A stretch of 64,000 nucleotides of DNA, from contig NZ_CP144212.1 of assembly GCF_041378895.1 (NCBI RefSeq), positions 461,001-525,000 on the forward strand, in the 5' to 3' direction. The notes beneath the pieces are model-generated. The model was not told the origin of the DNA, searched no databases, and saw nothing but the letters and a program-made list of their open reading frames with translations. Of the stretch, positions 28,279-36,812 are shown in pieces. Within the stretch, counting starts at the first letter, position 1, and every line of letters starts with the position of its first letter. This DNA is from Dechloromonas sp. ZY10 (GTDB taxonomy: Bacteria > Pseudomonadota > Gammaproteobacteria > Burkholderiales > Rhodocyclaceae). The translations under genes and the position numbers were made by a program.

Positions 28279-29670
28279 TCAAGGCAGCACGAAGCTGCTT
28301 TTTTCCAGTACCGCGCTGGCCGGTTCGTCGCTTGCCGTGATTCGGAAGCGGATCGGCTGAATGCCGCTGATCCCGCTATTGCCGGGCATTGCGACGGTGA
28401 TCGGAAGCGGGCGGATGCTCCCGGCGGCGAGCATGAATTGGCGGTCGCCGACGATCTCGATCCCGGGCAGGCCTTCAGCGGCGACGGTGACGTTGCGTGG
28501 CGTTTCGGCGAGGTTCATCAGCTTCAGGGTGTAGGAATTCTCAATCTTGCCGTCGGCGGTTTCCCGCAGCAGGGCGCCCCGGTCGCGCAGAACGTCAGCC
28601 AGTAACAGTGGGCGCTCGGCCAGGGTCCAGGCGCCGAGCAGCGAAAAGACTAGCAGCAGGCCGCTGTAGACCGCGACGCGCGGCCGTCCGGACCAGCCGG
28701 CGGGTTGGGGCTGGCCCGCCGCTTCCCGCTCGGACATGAAGCGGATCAGGCCGCTCGGCAGCGCCAGTTTGTGCATCACCCGGTCGCAGGCGTCGATGCA
28801 CAGGCCGCAGTTGATGCACTGGTATTGCAGGCCGTCGCGGATGTCGATGCCGGTCGGGCAGACCTGGACGCAAATTCCGCAGTCGACGCAATCGCCTGTC
28901 GTTTCCGCCTGCCGGCGGGGATTGCGCGGCTCGCCGCGGCTGCGGTCGTAAGCGACGTTGCGGGTCGCCGCATCGAACATCACGCCCTGGAAGCGCGAGT
29001 ACGGGCACATGTGCTGACACACGGCTTCGCGCGCCAGGCCGGCCTGGACGTAGGTGAAGGCGCCGTAGAAAATCAGCCAGAAGCCCTCCCATGGGCCGAT
29101 CTGCCAAGCCGCCAGGCTGGGCAGCAGGCTACGGATCGGCGTGAAATAGCCGACGAAGCTGATTGCCGTCCAGGCCGAGAAGAGCAGCCACAAACCGTGC
29201 TTGCTCGCCTTGAGCGCCAGCTTGCGGCCGCTCCAGGGGCTCTGGTCGAGCTTCAGTCGCGCCAGGTGATCGCCCTCGATCTTGGCCTCGATCCAGGTGA
29301 AGATCGCGGTATAGACCGTCTGCGGACAGACGAAGCCGCAGAACAGGCGTCCGGCCAGCGCCGTCACCAGGAACAGCGCCGTCGCCGCCAGGATCAGGGC
29401 GAAGGCCAGCAGCAGCGCATCCTGCGGCCAGAAGACCCAGCCCAGCAGGTAGAACTTTTCGTGGGCGATGTCGAACAGGATGGCCTGGCGGCTGCTGTCG
29501 CCGACCTCCCAGCTCAGCCAGCAGCCACCGAAGAAAACCAGCTGGGTCAGCCAGACCAGCGCCCAGCGCAGGCGGTTGAACCTTCCCGCAGTTGCCTTGG
29601 CGTGAATCTTTCCTTTCTTCCGGTACAGCTCGAGTTTGGCCTCCCTGACCTTGTTGCCCGGTGTGTTCAT
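28279..29670 (-). CDS. ccoG: cytochrome c oxidase accessory protein CcoG
   Basis: 463 aa (RdxA/FixG family). CcoG is a membrane iron-sulfur protein that reduces copper(II) to copper(I) during cbb3 oxidase assembly. Several TM segments occupy the N-terminal 200 residues, including the GRLFCGFVCPQTVYT motif. Two ferredoxin-type 4Fe-4S motifs follow (CVDCGICVQVCPTGIDIR and CINCGLCIDACD). A C-terminal TM precedes an Ig-like periplasmic domain (~345-463). No cbb3 structural genes are next to it. It is divergent from the norE-like gene. Confidence 0.95.
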   Translation of the reverse strand: MNTPGNKVREAKLELYRKKGKIHAKATAGRFNRLRWALVWLTQLVFFGGCWLSWEVGDSSRQAILFDIAHEKFYLLGWVFWPQDALLLAFALILAATALFLVTALAGRLFCGFVCPQTVYTAIFTWIEAKIEGDHLARLKLDQSPWSGRKLALKASKHGLWLLFSAWTAISFVGYFTPIRSLLPSLAAWQIGPWEGFWLIFYGAFTYVQAGLAREAVCQHMCPYSRFQGVMFDAATRNVAYDRSRGEPRNPRRQAETTGDCVDCGICVQVCPTGIDIRDGLQYQCINCGLCIDACDRVMHKLALPSGLIRFMSEREAAGQPQPAGWSGRPRVAVYSGLLLVFSLLGAWTLAERPLLLADVLRDRGALLRETADGKIENSYTLKLMNLAETPRNVTVAAEGLPGIEIVGDRQFMLAAGSIRPLPITVAMPGNSGISGIQPIRFRITASDEPASAVLEKSSFVLP

Positions 29671-29907
29671 CGTCGCTTCCCTCCTGTCGCGGTGCCGTGG
29701 GGGGGATTCCCCAGAGCGACTGGGAGTAGAGCACCCGGCGGCAAATGGAAACAGATTCAGATTTTGTTGTTTTATATGGGCACAGATTCGGCCGCAGGTT
29801 TTTCCGTCAAGCGATCACTGTGCGGATTGGAAATCGCTTTGGCTGTATCTGTGATGTTTTTCGCCCCCGCTCAGAATGCTGCAATCCATTCAAGCGAGGG
29901 GGCATCA

Positions 29908-30513
29908 ATGAGTGCTGTGGCAATTTCCAATCGGGAACCGCTGGCGGAAACGCCCGGCGGATGGCGAATCCCGGGCAACAAGGGAATCTGGGTCGGGATT
30001 ACCTGCGAGTTCGTCGAATTCCTGGTGCTGTTCGTCGTCTATTTCATTTCCCGCGCGCATTTTCCCGAGGCCTTTGCGCAGGGCGGCGAGCAGCTTTCGC
30101 GGCTGGCGGGCACGACGATCACCTTGCTGATGGTGAGCAGCAGCTACTGCATCGCCTGCGCGGTCGCCACCTTGCGCGCCGGCCGCCGCCGGGCTTCGCT
30201 CGGCTGGTTGGGCGCCGGGCTGCTGCTGGCCCTGGGCTATCCGCTGGCCAAGTATTTCGAATTCCAGTGGAACCTGGCGCACGGCATCACCGGCGATTCC
30301 GGCATCTTCTTCACCGTCTACTACTACCTGACGCTCAATCACCTGGTGCATGCGGTGTGGGGCATCCTCGGCATGCTCTGGGTTCTGGCGCGGCATCTGG
30401 GCGGCGCTTACACGGTCGACGACTACAGCGGCCTGGAAGCCCTGGCCAGCTACTGGCACGCCACCGACATCATCTGGCTGGTGCTCTTCTCCTTCTTCTA
30501 CGTGCTGGTGTGA
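29908..30513 (+). CDS. haem-copper oxidase subunit III-like protein (NorE type)
   Basis: 201 aa from ATG 29908 with GCGAGGGGG upstream. Five hydrophobic segments and the subunit III hallmarks FEFLVLFVVYFISRAHFP-like ITCEFVEFLVLF, LNHLVHAVWGILGML and SYWHATDIIWLVLFSFFYVLV place it in the CoxC/NorE family. NorE supports nitric oxide reductase function in denitrifiers. No catalytic oxidase or reductase subunits lie in the window, so the partner complex is elsewhere. The next gene starts 2 bp after the stop. Confidence 0.85.
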   Translation: MSAVAISNREPLAETPGGWRIPGNKGIWVGITCEFVEFLVLFVVYFISRAHFPEAFAQGGEQLSRLAGTTITLLMVSSSYCIACAVATLRAGRRRASLGWLGAGLLLALGYPLAKYFEFQWNLAHGITGDSGIFFTVYYYLTLNHLVHAVWGILGMLWVLARHLGGAYTVDDYSGLEALASYWHATDIIWLVLFSFFYVLV

Positions 30514-30515
30514 TC

Positions 30516-30824
30516 ATGAATATCGCCGAGAAAAAGACGCCGGGGGAACTCGGTGCGTTGACCGATGCCTGGCTGGGGCTGGTCGTCCTCACCCTGCTCA
30601 GCCTGGGCCTCGGCCAGTGGTTCCACGGCACGCCCTGGCTGCAGTTGCTGGTCGCCGCCTTGGTCTGGCTCAAGGGCCGCGTGGTCGCCCGCCACTTCAT
30701 CGAGGTCGGGTCCTGCCATCCTTTCATCCGCCGCGTGCTTAACGGCTTCGTCGCGGTGACGCCGCTGGCCCTGCTCGGGCTTGCCTATTTCGGCGCCCAG
30801 CTGGCGCGTTGGGCGACGCTATAG
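30516..30824 (+). CDS. cytochrome c oxidase subunit IV-like / NorF-like membrane protein
   Basis: 102 aa with three hydrophobic segments (~20-40, 42-56, 72-95) and the motif LVWLKGRVVARHFIEVGSC, which is shared by small subunit IV/NorF proteins. It follows the NorE-like gene at once, as norF follows norE in nitric oxide reductase clusters. Its last 6 bp overlap the convergent regulator gene. Confidence 0.8.
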   Translation: MNIAEKKTPGELGALTDAWLGLVVLTLLSLGLGQWFHGTPWLQLLVAALVWLKGRVVARHFIEVGSCHPFIRRVLNGFVAVTPLALLGLAYFGAQLARWATL

Positions 30825-32231
30825 CTGGCCGGCGATCAACTCGCCGAGCGTCGCCAGCGCCGCTTCCAGGCGCGGCGAGTCTGGGTGGCCGAAGTTGAGC
30901 CGCAGGTGGTGGCCGAACTCCCGCTTGGCCGAGAAAATCGGCCCCGGTGCGATGCTGATGCCGCGCGCCAGCGCCTGTTGCTGCAGCAACAGGGTGTCTA
31001 CCCGGGGCGGCAGTTCCAGCCACAGGAAATAGCCGCCGCGTGGGCGCGCCAGCTTGGTGCCGGGCGGGAAATGGCGTTCGATGGCCTGGACCAGCTGGGC
31101 TTCCTGCCCGGCCAGGGTCTGGCGCAGGTGGCGCAAGTGGTTTTCGAAGCCGCCTTGCTTGAGGTAGTCGGCCAGCGCGATCTGCACCGGGATCGTCGTC
31201 GCCAGGCTGAGCGAGAGTTTTTGCCGCTGGATGCGTTGCGCGTAGCGGCCGGCGGCGACCCAGCCGATCCGGTAGCCCGGCGCCAGGCACTTGGAAAACG
31301 AGGAAACGTGCATGACCAGCCCGCTCTTGTCCTCGGCCTTGCTGCAGAGCGGGGCCGCTGCGCCGAAATACAGTTCGCCATAGACGTCGTCCTCGATCAG
31401 CGGCACGTCGTGGCGCCTGAGCAATTCGAGCAGGGCCTGCTTGTTCTCGTCCGCGACGCAACTACCGGTCGGGTTGGCGAAGTTGAGCATGAACAGGCAG
31501 GCCTTGATCGGATGGTGCTGCAAGGCGTCCTCTAGGGCGCTCAGGCTGACGCCACCGCGCGGGTGGCTGGGGATCTCGATGACCTTGAGACCGAGCCGCT
31601 CGCTGGCTTGCAAACCGGCATAGAAGGTCGGCGATTCGATGGCGATCAGGTCGCCCGGCTGGGTCACCGCCTGCAGGCAGAGGTTGAGCCCTTCCATTGC
31701 GCCGGAGGTGATGACGATTTCCTGCGGCGAGACCGTGGCCCCCTGCGCCAGGTAGCGCAAGGCAATTTGCCGGCGCAGTTCCTCGTTGCCCGGCGGCAGG
31801 TCGGTGACGGTTGCCAGCGGGTCGAACTTGCGTGCGGCAGCGGCGAGAAAGCGACCGAGCTTGGCGAGCGGGTAGAGAAAGGGGCTGGGAAAGCTGGAGC
31901 CGAGCGGGACGACTGCGGGATCGCGGACGCTGTCGAGAATCTGGAAGATGAAATCGCTGACCTGGAGCTGGGTCGAACCACCGACCGGGTGGCTCATCTC
32001 GGGCTCCGGCAGCGACTGGCCGAGGCGGGCGCGGACAAAATAGCCCGACTTGGGGCGCGCTTCGATCAGGCTGCGGCTTTCCAGCAGGTGGTAGGCCTGG
32101 GTGACCGTGATCGGGCTGATCTTGTGGATGCGGCAAGCCTGCCGCACCGAAGCCAGCCGTTCGCCGGGGCGCAGGATGCCGCCCAGGATCAGTTTCTCGG
32201 TCTGTTCGGCAAGTTCCCGGTAGCGGCTCAT
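30819..32231 (-). CDS. MocR-type GntR regulator with aminotransferase domain
   Basis: 470 aa. The N-terminal winged helix (residues ~1-72: YRELAEQTEKLILGGILRPGERLASVR, ISPITVTQAYHLLESRSLI) is joined to a fold-type I aminotransferase domain (~100-465). The PLP lysine is in SSFSKCLAPGYRIGW, and the NP pair in NFANPTGS is kept. MocR proteins use PLP as an effector or sense amino compounds; they rarely act as aminotransferases. No target is adjacent: its upstream side faces a 216 bp gap before the Ppx-like gene. Confidence 0.92.
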   Translation of the reverse strand: MSRYRELAEQTEKLILGGILRPGERLASVRQACRIHKISPITVTQAYHLLESRSLIEARPKSGYFVRARLGQSLPEPEMSHPVGGSTQLQVSDFIFQILDSVRDPAVVPLGSSFPSPFLYPLAKLGRFLAAAARKFDPLATVTDLPPGNEELRRQIALRYLAQGATVSPQEIVITSGAMEGLNLCLQAVTQPGDLIAIESPTFYAGLQASERLGLKVIEIPSHPRGGVSLSALEDALQHHPIKACLFMLNFANPTGSCVADENKQALLELLRRHDVPLIEDDVYGELYFGAAAPLCSKAEDKSGLVMHVSSFSKCLAPGYRIGWVAAGRYAQRIQRQKLSLSLATTIPVQIALADYLKQGGFENHLRHLRQTLAGQEAQLVQAIERHFPPGTKLARPRGGYFLWLELPPRVDTLLLQQQALARGISIAPGPIFSAKREFGHHLRLNFGHPDSPRLEAALATLGELIAGQL

Positions 32232-32410
32232 GCGCGAATGTTAGCAGGGGCGGCGGTGCAGTGCTTTGGCCGGGATCAAGCAGGAGCCGCCGCGCGGTTG
32301 CGGTATCTGGCTGGATAATCCGCTGCCGGGCTCCGGCCACCGCCTGGGGCCGCAGATTGATACTGGCTGGTGGTGTTCCGGCGGCCTGATCGTCGCAGTG
32401 CGCTGCCATT

Positions 32411-32420
32411 CACGGTCGAC
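32411..32420 (+). repeat. CACGGTCGAC dispersed motif, intergenic
   Basis: Single copy in the gap between the MocR-type gene and the 3' end of the Ppx-like gene. The rest of this 216 bp gap shows no other feature. Confidence 0.7.
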
Positions 32421-32447
32421 TGGTGCGCGCGAGGAAAATTGTTCTGC

Positions 32448-33632
32448 TTATCTGGCCGCTGCGCAACTTGCCGGGTCGCCGGCGTAGGCAGCCGCCGGGC
32501 CGTCGCGTTCCAGGCGGTGCAGGTAGCAGGCGTAGGCCGCTGCCTCCTGCCAGCGCCAGGCTTGCGGGTCGGCGAGCAGGCCGGGAACGTTGCTGAGATC
32601 GATTTCGGCAACCTGCAGGCGGGCAGCACCGGTGGCCTGGAGGAGGCCTTCGACCAGCAGCAGATCGGAAAGCAGATAGGGCAGGTGACCGGCCGGGCTG
32701 CCGGTGGCAGTGGCAGCAGCCTCGGCAGTGAGCGGAGCCAGGCGGCCGATGGCGGCGCGCAATTCGCCGCGGGTGATTTCCGGCGCCGCGTCGGGCGGCG
32801 TTGCCAGCAGTTTTTGCAGTGCCGGCAATACGCCGCGACTGAGCGGGCGGCTGATTGCGGTCAGGGTGACGGGGGGGGGCAAGGCGCCGACCAGTGGCGC
32901 CAGCTTTGCATCGCGCAGGGCGCGTGCGCGGTCCAGTTCGGCGTCGGCCAGCGGCACCAGCGTACAGGGTAGCGGCTGGCCGGGACGCAGGGCGGCGCAT
33001 AGCGCCTTTTGCCAGGCCTTTTGCCCGAGGGCATCGCCATAGCTCCCTTTGGCGCCGGCCAATTGCAGGCTGCCGCCGCCGAGGTCGAGTATGTGGCTGC
33101 TCTGCAGTCGTTCACCAAGCAGTTGCCGGGCTCCAGCATAACCATAGCGTCCTTCGAGGTCCTGCGGAGCAATCAGGATGGCAACGCCGCTGTTGGCGCG
33201 GATGGCGGCAAGCGCCGCGACCGTGGCCGCCGGGTCGCGCTGGTAGGCGAGGCGCCAGGCCGAATACCCGGCGCCGAGTTGGGCGCAGTTGGCGGGTAGC
33301 GGCAATTGAGCGCGTAATTGGCGCAGGGTGTGCGCGGTGTCGCTGCCGATCGCGTCGATCCCGTCGCCGGCCCACAGGCGGGTCAGTGCCGGCAGTTCGC
33401 GTTTCGGGTTGTCGCCACCGTCTGAGCTGCCGGCGCGAATCCCCGATGAGCCGAGGTCGTAGGCAATGCGGCAGTTGGCCCCGGCTGATTGCATGGCCAG
33501 CACGCCCATCCCCAGTAGCAGCGCATACAGCCAGCGACCCGGACGGGGACCGGCAGTGGGGTGCGATGTGGCCAGAGGAGCATGCCTTCGCAGGCGGGGG
33601 AACTGGGCAAAAATGCTGGTTGTCACGGTCAA
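32448..33632 (-). CDS. exported Ppx/GppA-like phosphatase
   Basis: 394 aa at most; the start is uncertain (TTG 33632 or GTG 33626). Ppx/GppA enzymes cleave polyphosphate or pppGpp in the cytoplasm. The ASKHA phosphate-binding loops are recognisable but altered: YDLGSSGIRAG near residue 58 and ILDLGGGSLQLAG near 184. Before the first loop lies RWLYALLLGMGVLAMQSAGANC, a hydrophobic stretch ending in a signal-peptide-like site, which would place the catalytic domain in the periplasm. The C-terminal 120 residues are unassigned. A CACGGTCAAC motif covers the start region (33624-33633). A G9 tract at 32871-32879 encodes three prolines. Confidence 0.75.
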   Translation of the reverse strand: MTVTTSIFAQFPRLRRHAPLATSHPTAGPRPGRWLYALLLGMGVLAMQSAGANCRIAYDLGSSGIRAGSSDGGDNPKRELPALTRLWAGDGIDAIGSDTAHTLRQLRAQLPLPANCAQLGAGYSAWRLAYQRDPAATVAALAAIRANSGVAILIAPQDLEGRYGYAGARQLLGERLQSSHILDLGGGSLQLAGAKGSYGDALGQKAWQKALCAALRPGQPLPCTLVPLADAELDRARALRDAKLAPLVGALPPPVTLTAISRPLSRGVLPALQKLLATPPDAAPEITRGELRAAIGRLAPLTAEAAATATGSPAGHLPYLLSDLLLVEGLLQATGAARLQVAEIDLSNVPGLLADPQAWRWQEAAAYACYLHRLERDGPAAAYAGDPASCAAAR

Positions 33633-33667
33633 CTCGTTGAATAGGCGAAAATTCTGCGGCGGGCCGC

Positions 33668-34573
33668 TTAAGCGCCCATTGTAGCCCGCGCACCCGAGGC
33701 GAGCAGGCTGTCAACCAGCGCCAGGGCGAAGCCGGAGAGCAGTTCGCGCTTGCGCACGCAGACCTGCAGATCGCGTTGCGCCCAAGCTTCGTCGAGTTCG
33801 ACTACGGCCGGTACGGCAGATGTGCCGGCGGAGACTGCGCTTTTCGGCACCATGCCGAGGCCGACGCCGGCGGCGACCATGCGGCAGACCGCCTCGAAGC
33901 TGCGCACCTGAATCCGTACGTCGAGGTGGCGGCCGAGTGCGGCGGCCGCGTTCATGGTGAAGGTGTGGATCGCCGAACCGGCGTGCAGCATCACGAAGGG
34001 TTGGTCGAGGACTTCGGCAAAGGTGGTGTTGCGCTGGCCGGCGAGTGGGTGGCCGGGTGGCGCGATCAGTACCAGGCGGTCGGCGCGGTAAGGCAGCAAT
34101 TCGACATCGGCGCCTTCGACCCGCTCGGCGACGACGCCGACTTCGACTTCGCCGCGTGCGACTGCGAGTACGATTTCCGGGCTGGTGCGCTCTTCCAGCG
34201 TGACGCTGACCTGCGGCTGCCGGCGCAGGAAGCCGGCCAGGTCGTCGGGCAGGAAGCTGTGGGTGGCGTGGGTGTTGGCCCACAGGCTGACGTGGCCGCG
34301 CACGCCGGCGGCAAAGGGGGCGAGGTCGGCGTGCATCTGTTCCAGCTGCGCGAAGACCTGGCGAGCGTGGCGGAGCAGGGCTTCGCCGGCGCGGGTCAGG
34401 CTCACCCCGCGCGCCTGGCGCAGCAGCAGCGGCGTGCCGATGCTCTCTTCGAGCAGGCGGATGCGGTGGCTGGCCGACGACGGCGCCAGGTGCGCGCGCT
34501 CGGCGCCGCGAGTCAGATTCTGGCATTCGGCGATGGCGACAAATACGCGGAGGTCGGTCAGGTCGTAGTACAT
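33668..34573 (-). CDS. LysR family transcriptional regulator
   Basis: 301 aa from ATG 34573, the standard LysR length; upstream in-frame starts are rejected. The N-terminal wHTH is clear (DLRVFVAIAECQNLTRGAERAHLAPSSASHRIRLLEESIGTPLLLR), followed by a two-lobed effector domain. It is divergent from an EamA transporter gene, and a perfect inverted repeat lies between them, so it probably regulates itself and that transporter. Confidence 0.95.
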   Translation of the reverse strand: MYYDLTDLRVFVAIAECQNLTRGAERAHLAPSSASHRIRLLEESIGTPLLLRQARGVSLTRAGEALLRHARQVFAQLEQMHADLAPFAAGVRGHVSLWANTHATHSFLPDDLAGFLRRQPQVSVTLEERTSPEIVLAVARGEVEVGVVAERVEGADVELLPYRADRLVLIAPPGHPLAGQRNTTFAEVLDQPFVMLHAGSAIHTFTMNAAAALGRHLDVRIQVRSFEAVCRMVAAGVGLGMVPKSAVSAGTSAVPAVVELDEAWAQRDLQVCVRKRELLSGFALALVDSLLASGARATMGA

Positions 34574-34580
34574 GGTGATC

Positions 34581-34603
34581 AGCATTCGTCTGCGACGAAT
34601 GCT
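34581..34603. promoter_or_regulatory. perfect inverted repeat, likely LysR operator
   Basis: AGCATTCGTC, a TGC spacer and GACGAATGCT form a perfect 10 bp inverted repeat, 8 bp upstream of the LysR start and 97 bp upstream of the transporter start. LysR-type sites are interrupted dyads in such divergent regions; the T-N11-A core is only loosely matched. Confidence 0.7.
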
Positions 34604-34699
34604 TGCGTGGGGAAAGGCCAATTGTAAGCCGCTATCGCAGCTTGCATCATTCGGGTACGGCCAATGCTCAGTCGCCGTGCTGCTCAAGGAAAATCACCA

Positions 34700-35599
34700 A
34701 TGCCCTGGAAGAACTGGTCTGCCGAACGTCTCGGCATTGCGCTGGCGCTGCTCGCTGCCTTTGGTTTCTCGCTCAAGGCGATTTTCGTCAAGCTCGCCTA
34801 CGCTGCGGCGCCGGTCGAGGCGATCACCCTGCTGGCGCTGCGCATGGCGCTGTCGCTGCCCTTTTTCCTGGTCGCCGGGCTGGCGGCGCTGCGCAGTGGC
34901 GAGCCGCTCAGCCGGCGCGACTGGAGCTTGCTGGTGGTACTTGGCCTGCTTGGCTACTACGCCTCGAGCATGCTCGATTTCCTCGGTCTGCAGTACATCT
35001 CGGCCGGGCTCGAGCGGCTGATTCTGTTTACCTACCCGACGTTGACCATCGTTGTTGGCGTGCTTTTCCTCGGCAAGCGTTTCGACCGGCGGCTGATTCC
35101 GGCGCTGCTGCTCTCTTACGCCGGGATCGGGCTGGCCTTTGCCCATGATCTGCAACTGGCCGGCGATACCCGCAGCGTGCTGATCGGCGCCGCCTTCGTC
35201 TTTGGCTCGGCGCTGACCTACGCGTGCTACAGCGCCGGCGCCGAGGTGGCGGTGCACCGCATCGGCTCGGCCCGCTTTTCGGCGCTCGGATTGCTGGTGT
35301 CGACGGCCGCCGCGCAGCTTCACTTCCTGCTCAGCGAACCGCTTGCCGCGCTGATTCAGCCGTGGCCGGTGTACGCCTATGGCGCCGGAATGGCCTTGTT
35401 CTCGACCGTGCTGCCGGTATTCTGGCAGTCGGCGGCGATCCGTCGCATCGGTTCGGCCCGCACCGTATTGATTGGCACCCTGGGGCCGATGCTGACCCTG
35501 TTCTTCAGCTGGACCTTGCTCGACGAACCGCTTTCCCTGCACCAATTGGGCGGTGCCGCGCTGGTGGTTGCCGGGGTGTTGCTGGTCACGCGCAAGTGA
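34700..35599 (+). CDS. EamA/DMT family transporter
   Basis: 299 aa from ATG 34700 with AAGGA at 34686-34690. Ten predicted membrane helices arranged as two EamA repeats (~10-140 and ~155-298), with the repeat-end signature LFTYPTLTIVVGVLFLGKRFD in the first half and LGPMLTLFFSWTLLDEPLSLHQ in the second. Such permeases export amino acids or other metabolites; the substrate is unknown. It is probably under control of the divergent LysR-type protein. Confidence 0.92.
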   Translation: MPWKNWSAERLGIALALLAAFGFSLKAIFVKLAYAAAPVEAITLLALRMALSLPFFLVAGLAALRSGEPLSRRDWSLLVVLGLLGYYASSMLDFLGLQYISAGLERLILFTYPTLTIVVGVLFLGKRFDRRLIPALLLSYAGIGLAFAHDLQLAGDTRSVLIGAAFVFGSALTYACYSAGAEVAVHRIGSARFSALGLLVSTAAAQLHFLLSEPLAALIQPWPVYAYGAGMALFSTVLPVFWQSAAIRRIGSARTVLIGTLGPMLTLFFSWTLLDEPLSLHQLGGAALVVAGVLLVTRK

Positions 35600-35600
35600 A

Positions 35601-35643
35601 TTTTGCGGTTTTTCACGGTCGACCGTGGGAGTGCCGCATTTTT
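35601..35643. terminator. palindromic element with CACGGTCGACCGTG core
   Basis: The perfect 14-mer palindrome is at 35614-35627. Flanks TTTTGCGG (35601-35608) and CCGCATTTTT (35634-35643) extend the inverted repeat with one base offset. It starts just after the EamA stop codon and faces the convergent Sel1 gene, consistent with a two-way terminator. Confidence 0.7.
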
Positions 35644-35669
35644 AGGCAGCGTCGGCCGATCGGCCGACT

Positions 35670-36155
35670 TCAGTCGTGCCGGGAGGGCGGGCAGAGGCCA
35701 GCGATCTGCCGCCGGGCAATCGGATGCCCCGCCGCCGCTGCCTTGGCAATCCACATCAGGGCCAGGTGCCCGTCGCGCGGCAGGCCCTGGCCGGTCGCAT
35801 GGCAGTGCCCCAGGCATTGCATCGCGTCGGCGGCGCCCTGTTCTGCCGCCCGGGTCAGCCAGTAGACTGCTGCAGCGTACCGTTGCCGCTGCAGCAGGGA
35901 CTGGCCAATCTCGGTCTGGGCGGTGGCATCGCCTGCGTCGGCAAGCTGCAGCAAGGCATAATTCTCGGCATCCAGCATCAGCCCGGCCAGAAGCAAAACG
36001 TCGTCAAGAACCAGCGCAGTGGCTTGTTTGCTACCCTCGGCTTCCTGCTTGCGCAGCCCGCCCTCGGCAATCCGTCGCCACAGGGTGCGTTTGCTCAGGC
36101 CGGTCAGCGCCAGCGCAGCGTCCAGACTGAGCAGGGCAGGAGAGGGTAGGGGCAT
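35670..36155 (-). CDS. Sel1-repeat protein with N-terminal helix-turn-helix-like segment
   Basis: 161 aa from ATG 36155; an ATG at 36216 would add 20 residues and no start has a clear ribosome site. The N-terminus (LSLDAALALTGLSKRTLWRRIAEGGL) looks like a small helix-turn-helix. Residues ~75-155 contain about two Sel1-type TPR repeats (AVYWLTRAAEQGAADAMQCLGHCHATGQGLPRDGHLALMWIAKAAAAGHP). Sel1 repeats mediate protein contacts. It is divergent from the pilin gene, but no functional link is shown. Confidence 0.75.
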   Translation of the reverse strand: MPLPSPALLSLDAALALTGLSKRTLWRRIAEGGLRKQEAEGSKQATALVLDDVLLLAGLMLDAENYALLQLADAGDATAQTEIGQSLLQRQRYAAAVYWLTRAAEQGAADAMQCLGHCHATGQGLPRDGHLALMWIAKAAAAGHPIARRQIAGLCPPSRHD

Positions 36156-36326
36156 CAGCAGGGTGGTGGTCAGAGTGAGAGAAACTCCTCCAGCCAGCGT
36201 CGGAGGATGTGACATTGTGACGCAAATTGGCAGGCATGGCACAGCCTTGCTTGTGCCAAAACCTTGCTGTAGCCGGTTCTGGGGGCGATTGCCTTGTTTC
36301 TTTCAGTAAATTTGTTATTTTTGACA

Positions 36327-36341
36327 TGGCACGGAATCTGC
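36327..36341 (+). promoter_or_regulatory. sigma54 promoter of the pilin gene
   Basis: TGGCACGGAATCTGC matches the sigma54 consensus (TGGCACG-N4-TTGC) at all but one position, with the GG/GC pairs at the correct 10 bp spacing. It lies 60 bp upstream of the pilin start codon. Type IV pilin genes are often driven by sigma54 with PilR; no pilSR lies in this window. Confidence 0.88.
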
Positions 36342-36401
36342 CTAAGGTAATACGTCGGGCCAAACAGGTTCCCGTCTCACTCACCACTCAAGGAGTCTGA
36401 A

Positions 36402-36743
36402 ATGAAAAGCGCACAACAAGGTTTCACCCTGATCGAACTGATGATCGTCGTCGCCATCATCGGTATTCTGGCTGCCGTGGCTCTGCCGCAGTACAAGAGC
36501 TACACCGAAAAGTCCGCCGACGCCGCCTGTCTGGCTGAAGCGACTGCCGTCGCCCGTGGCATGGCCGCTGCCAACGCCAATAACGATACCGGCTTGCTGT
36601 CCACCACCGCCCTGGCCGCTTGTAATGGTTCCGGCACCCTGCCGACCGCGCTGGCCACCGGTACCGCTACCTTCAAGGCTTCCCGTGGCGTGAAGACGGT
36701 GACCTGCAATTACGATGCTGGCTCTTGCTCGCTGGGTAGCTAA
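36402..36743 (+). CDS. pilA: type IV pilin major subunit
   Basis: 113 aa. The class III leader is very short (MKSAQQG), cut before Phe in the [29 protein letters not shown] signature that forms the hydrophobic spine of the fibre; Glu5 of the mature pilin is present. The head domain is small. Four cysteines occur (AACLAE, AACNGS, VTCNYD, GSCSLGS), the last two framing a D-loop-like end. The C-terminal residue is Ser, which in some pilins is a glycosylation site. An AAGGAG site lies at 36389-36394, and a sigma54 promoter and a strong terminator bracket it. Confidence 0.95.
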   Translation: MKSAQQGFTLIELMIVVAIIGILAAVALPQYKSYTEKSADAACLAEATAVARGMAAANANNDTGLLSTTALAACNGSGTLPTALATGTATFKASRGVKTVTCNYDAGSCSLGS

Positions 36744-36764
36744 GTCAATCGCTCGTTGATTCCG

Positions 36765-36797
36765 AAAAGGTTGGCCACCATGGCCAACCTTTTTTTT
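36765..36797 (+). terminator. strong intrinsic terminator after pilA
   Basis: AAAAGGTTGGCCA (36765-36777), a 3 nt loop and TGGCCAACCTTTT (36781-36793) form a 13 bp perfect stem running into T8. An ATG inside the loop and right arm belongs to the upstream extension of the next open frame and is probably not used. Confidence 0.95.
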
Positions 36798-36812
36798 GCC
36801 GACTTGATTTTT

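Noticed and set aside
29745-29907. Possible FNR/Dnr box between ccoG and norE-like gene
   Set aside because: Only half-site fragments (GTCAA, ATCAC) are visible; no TTGAT-N4-ATCAA dyad.
36756-36812. Upstream start (TTG 36756 or ATG 36780) for the phosphoethanolamine transferase
   Set aside because: These lie in the pilin terminator stem, and the added residues do not extend the first membrane helix; ATG 36813 is preferred.
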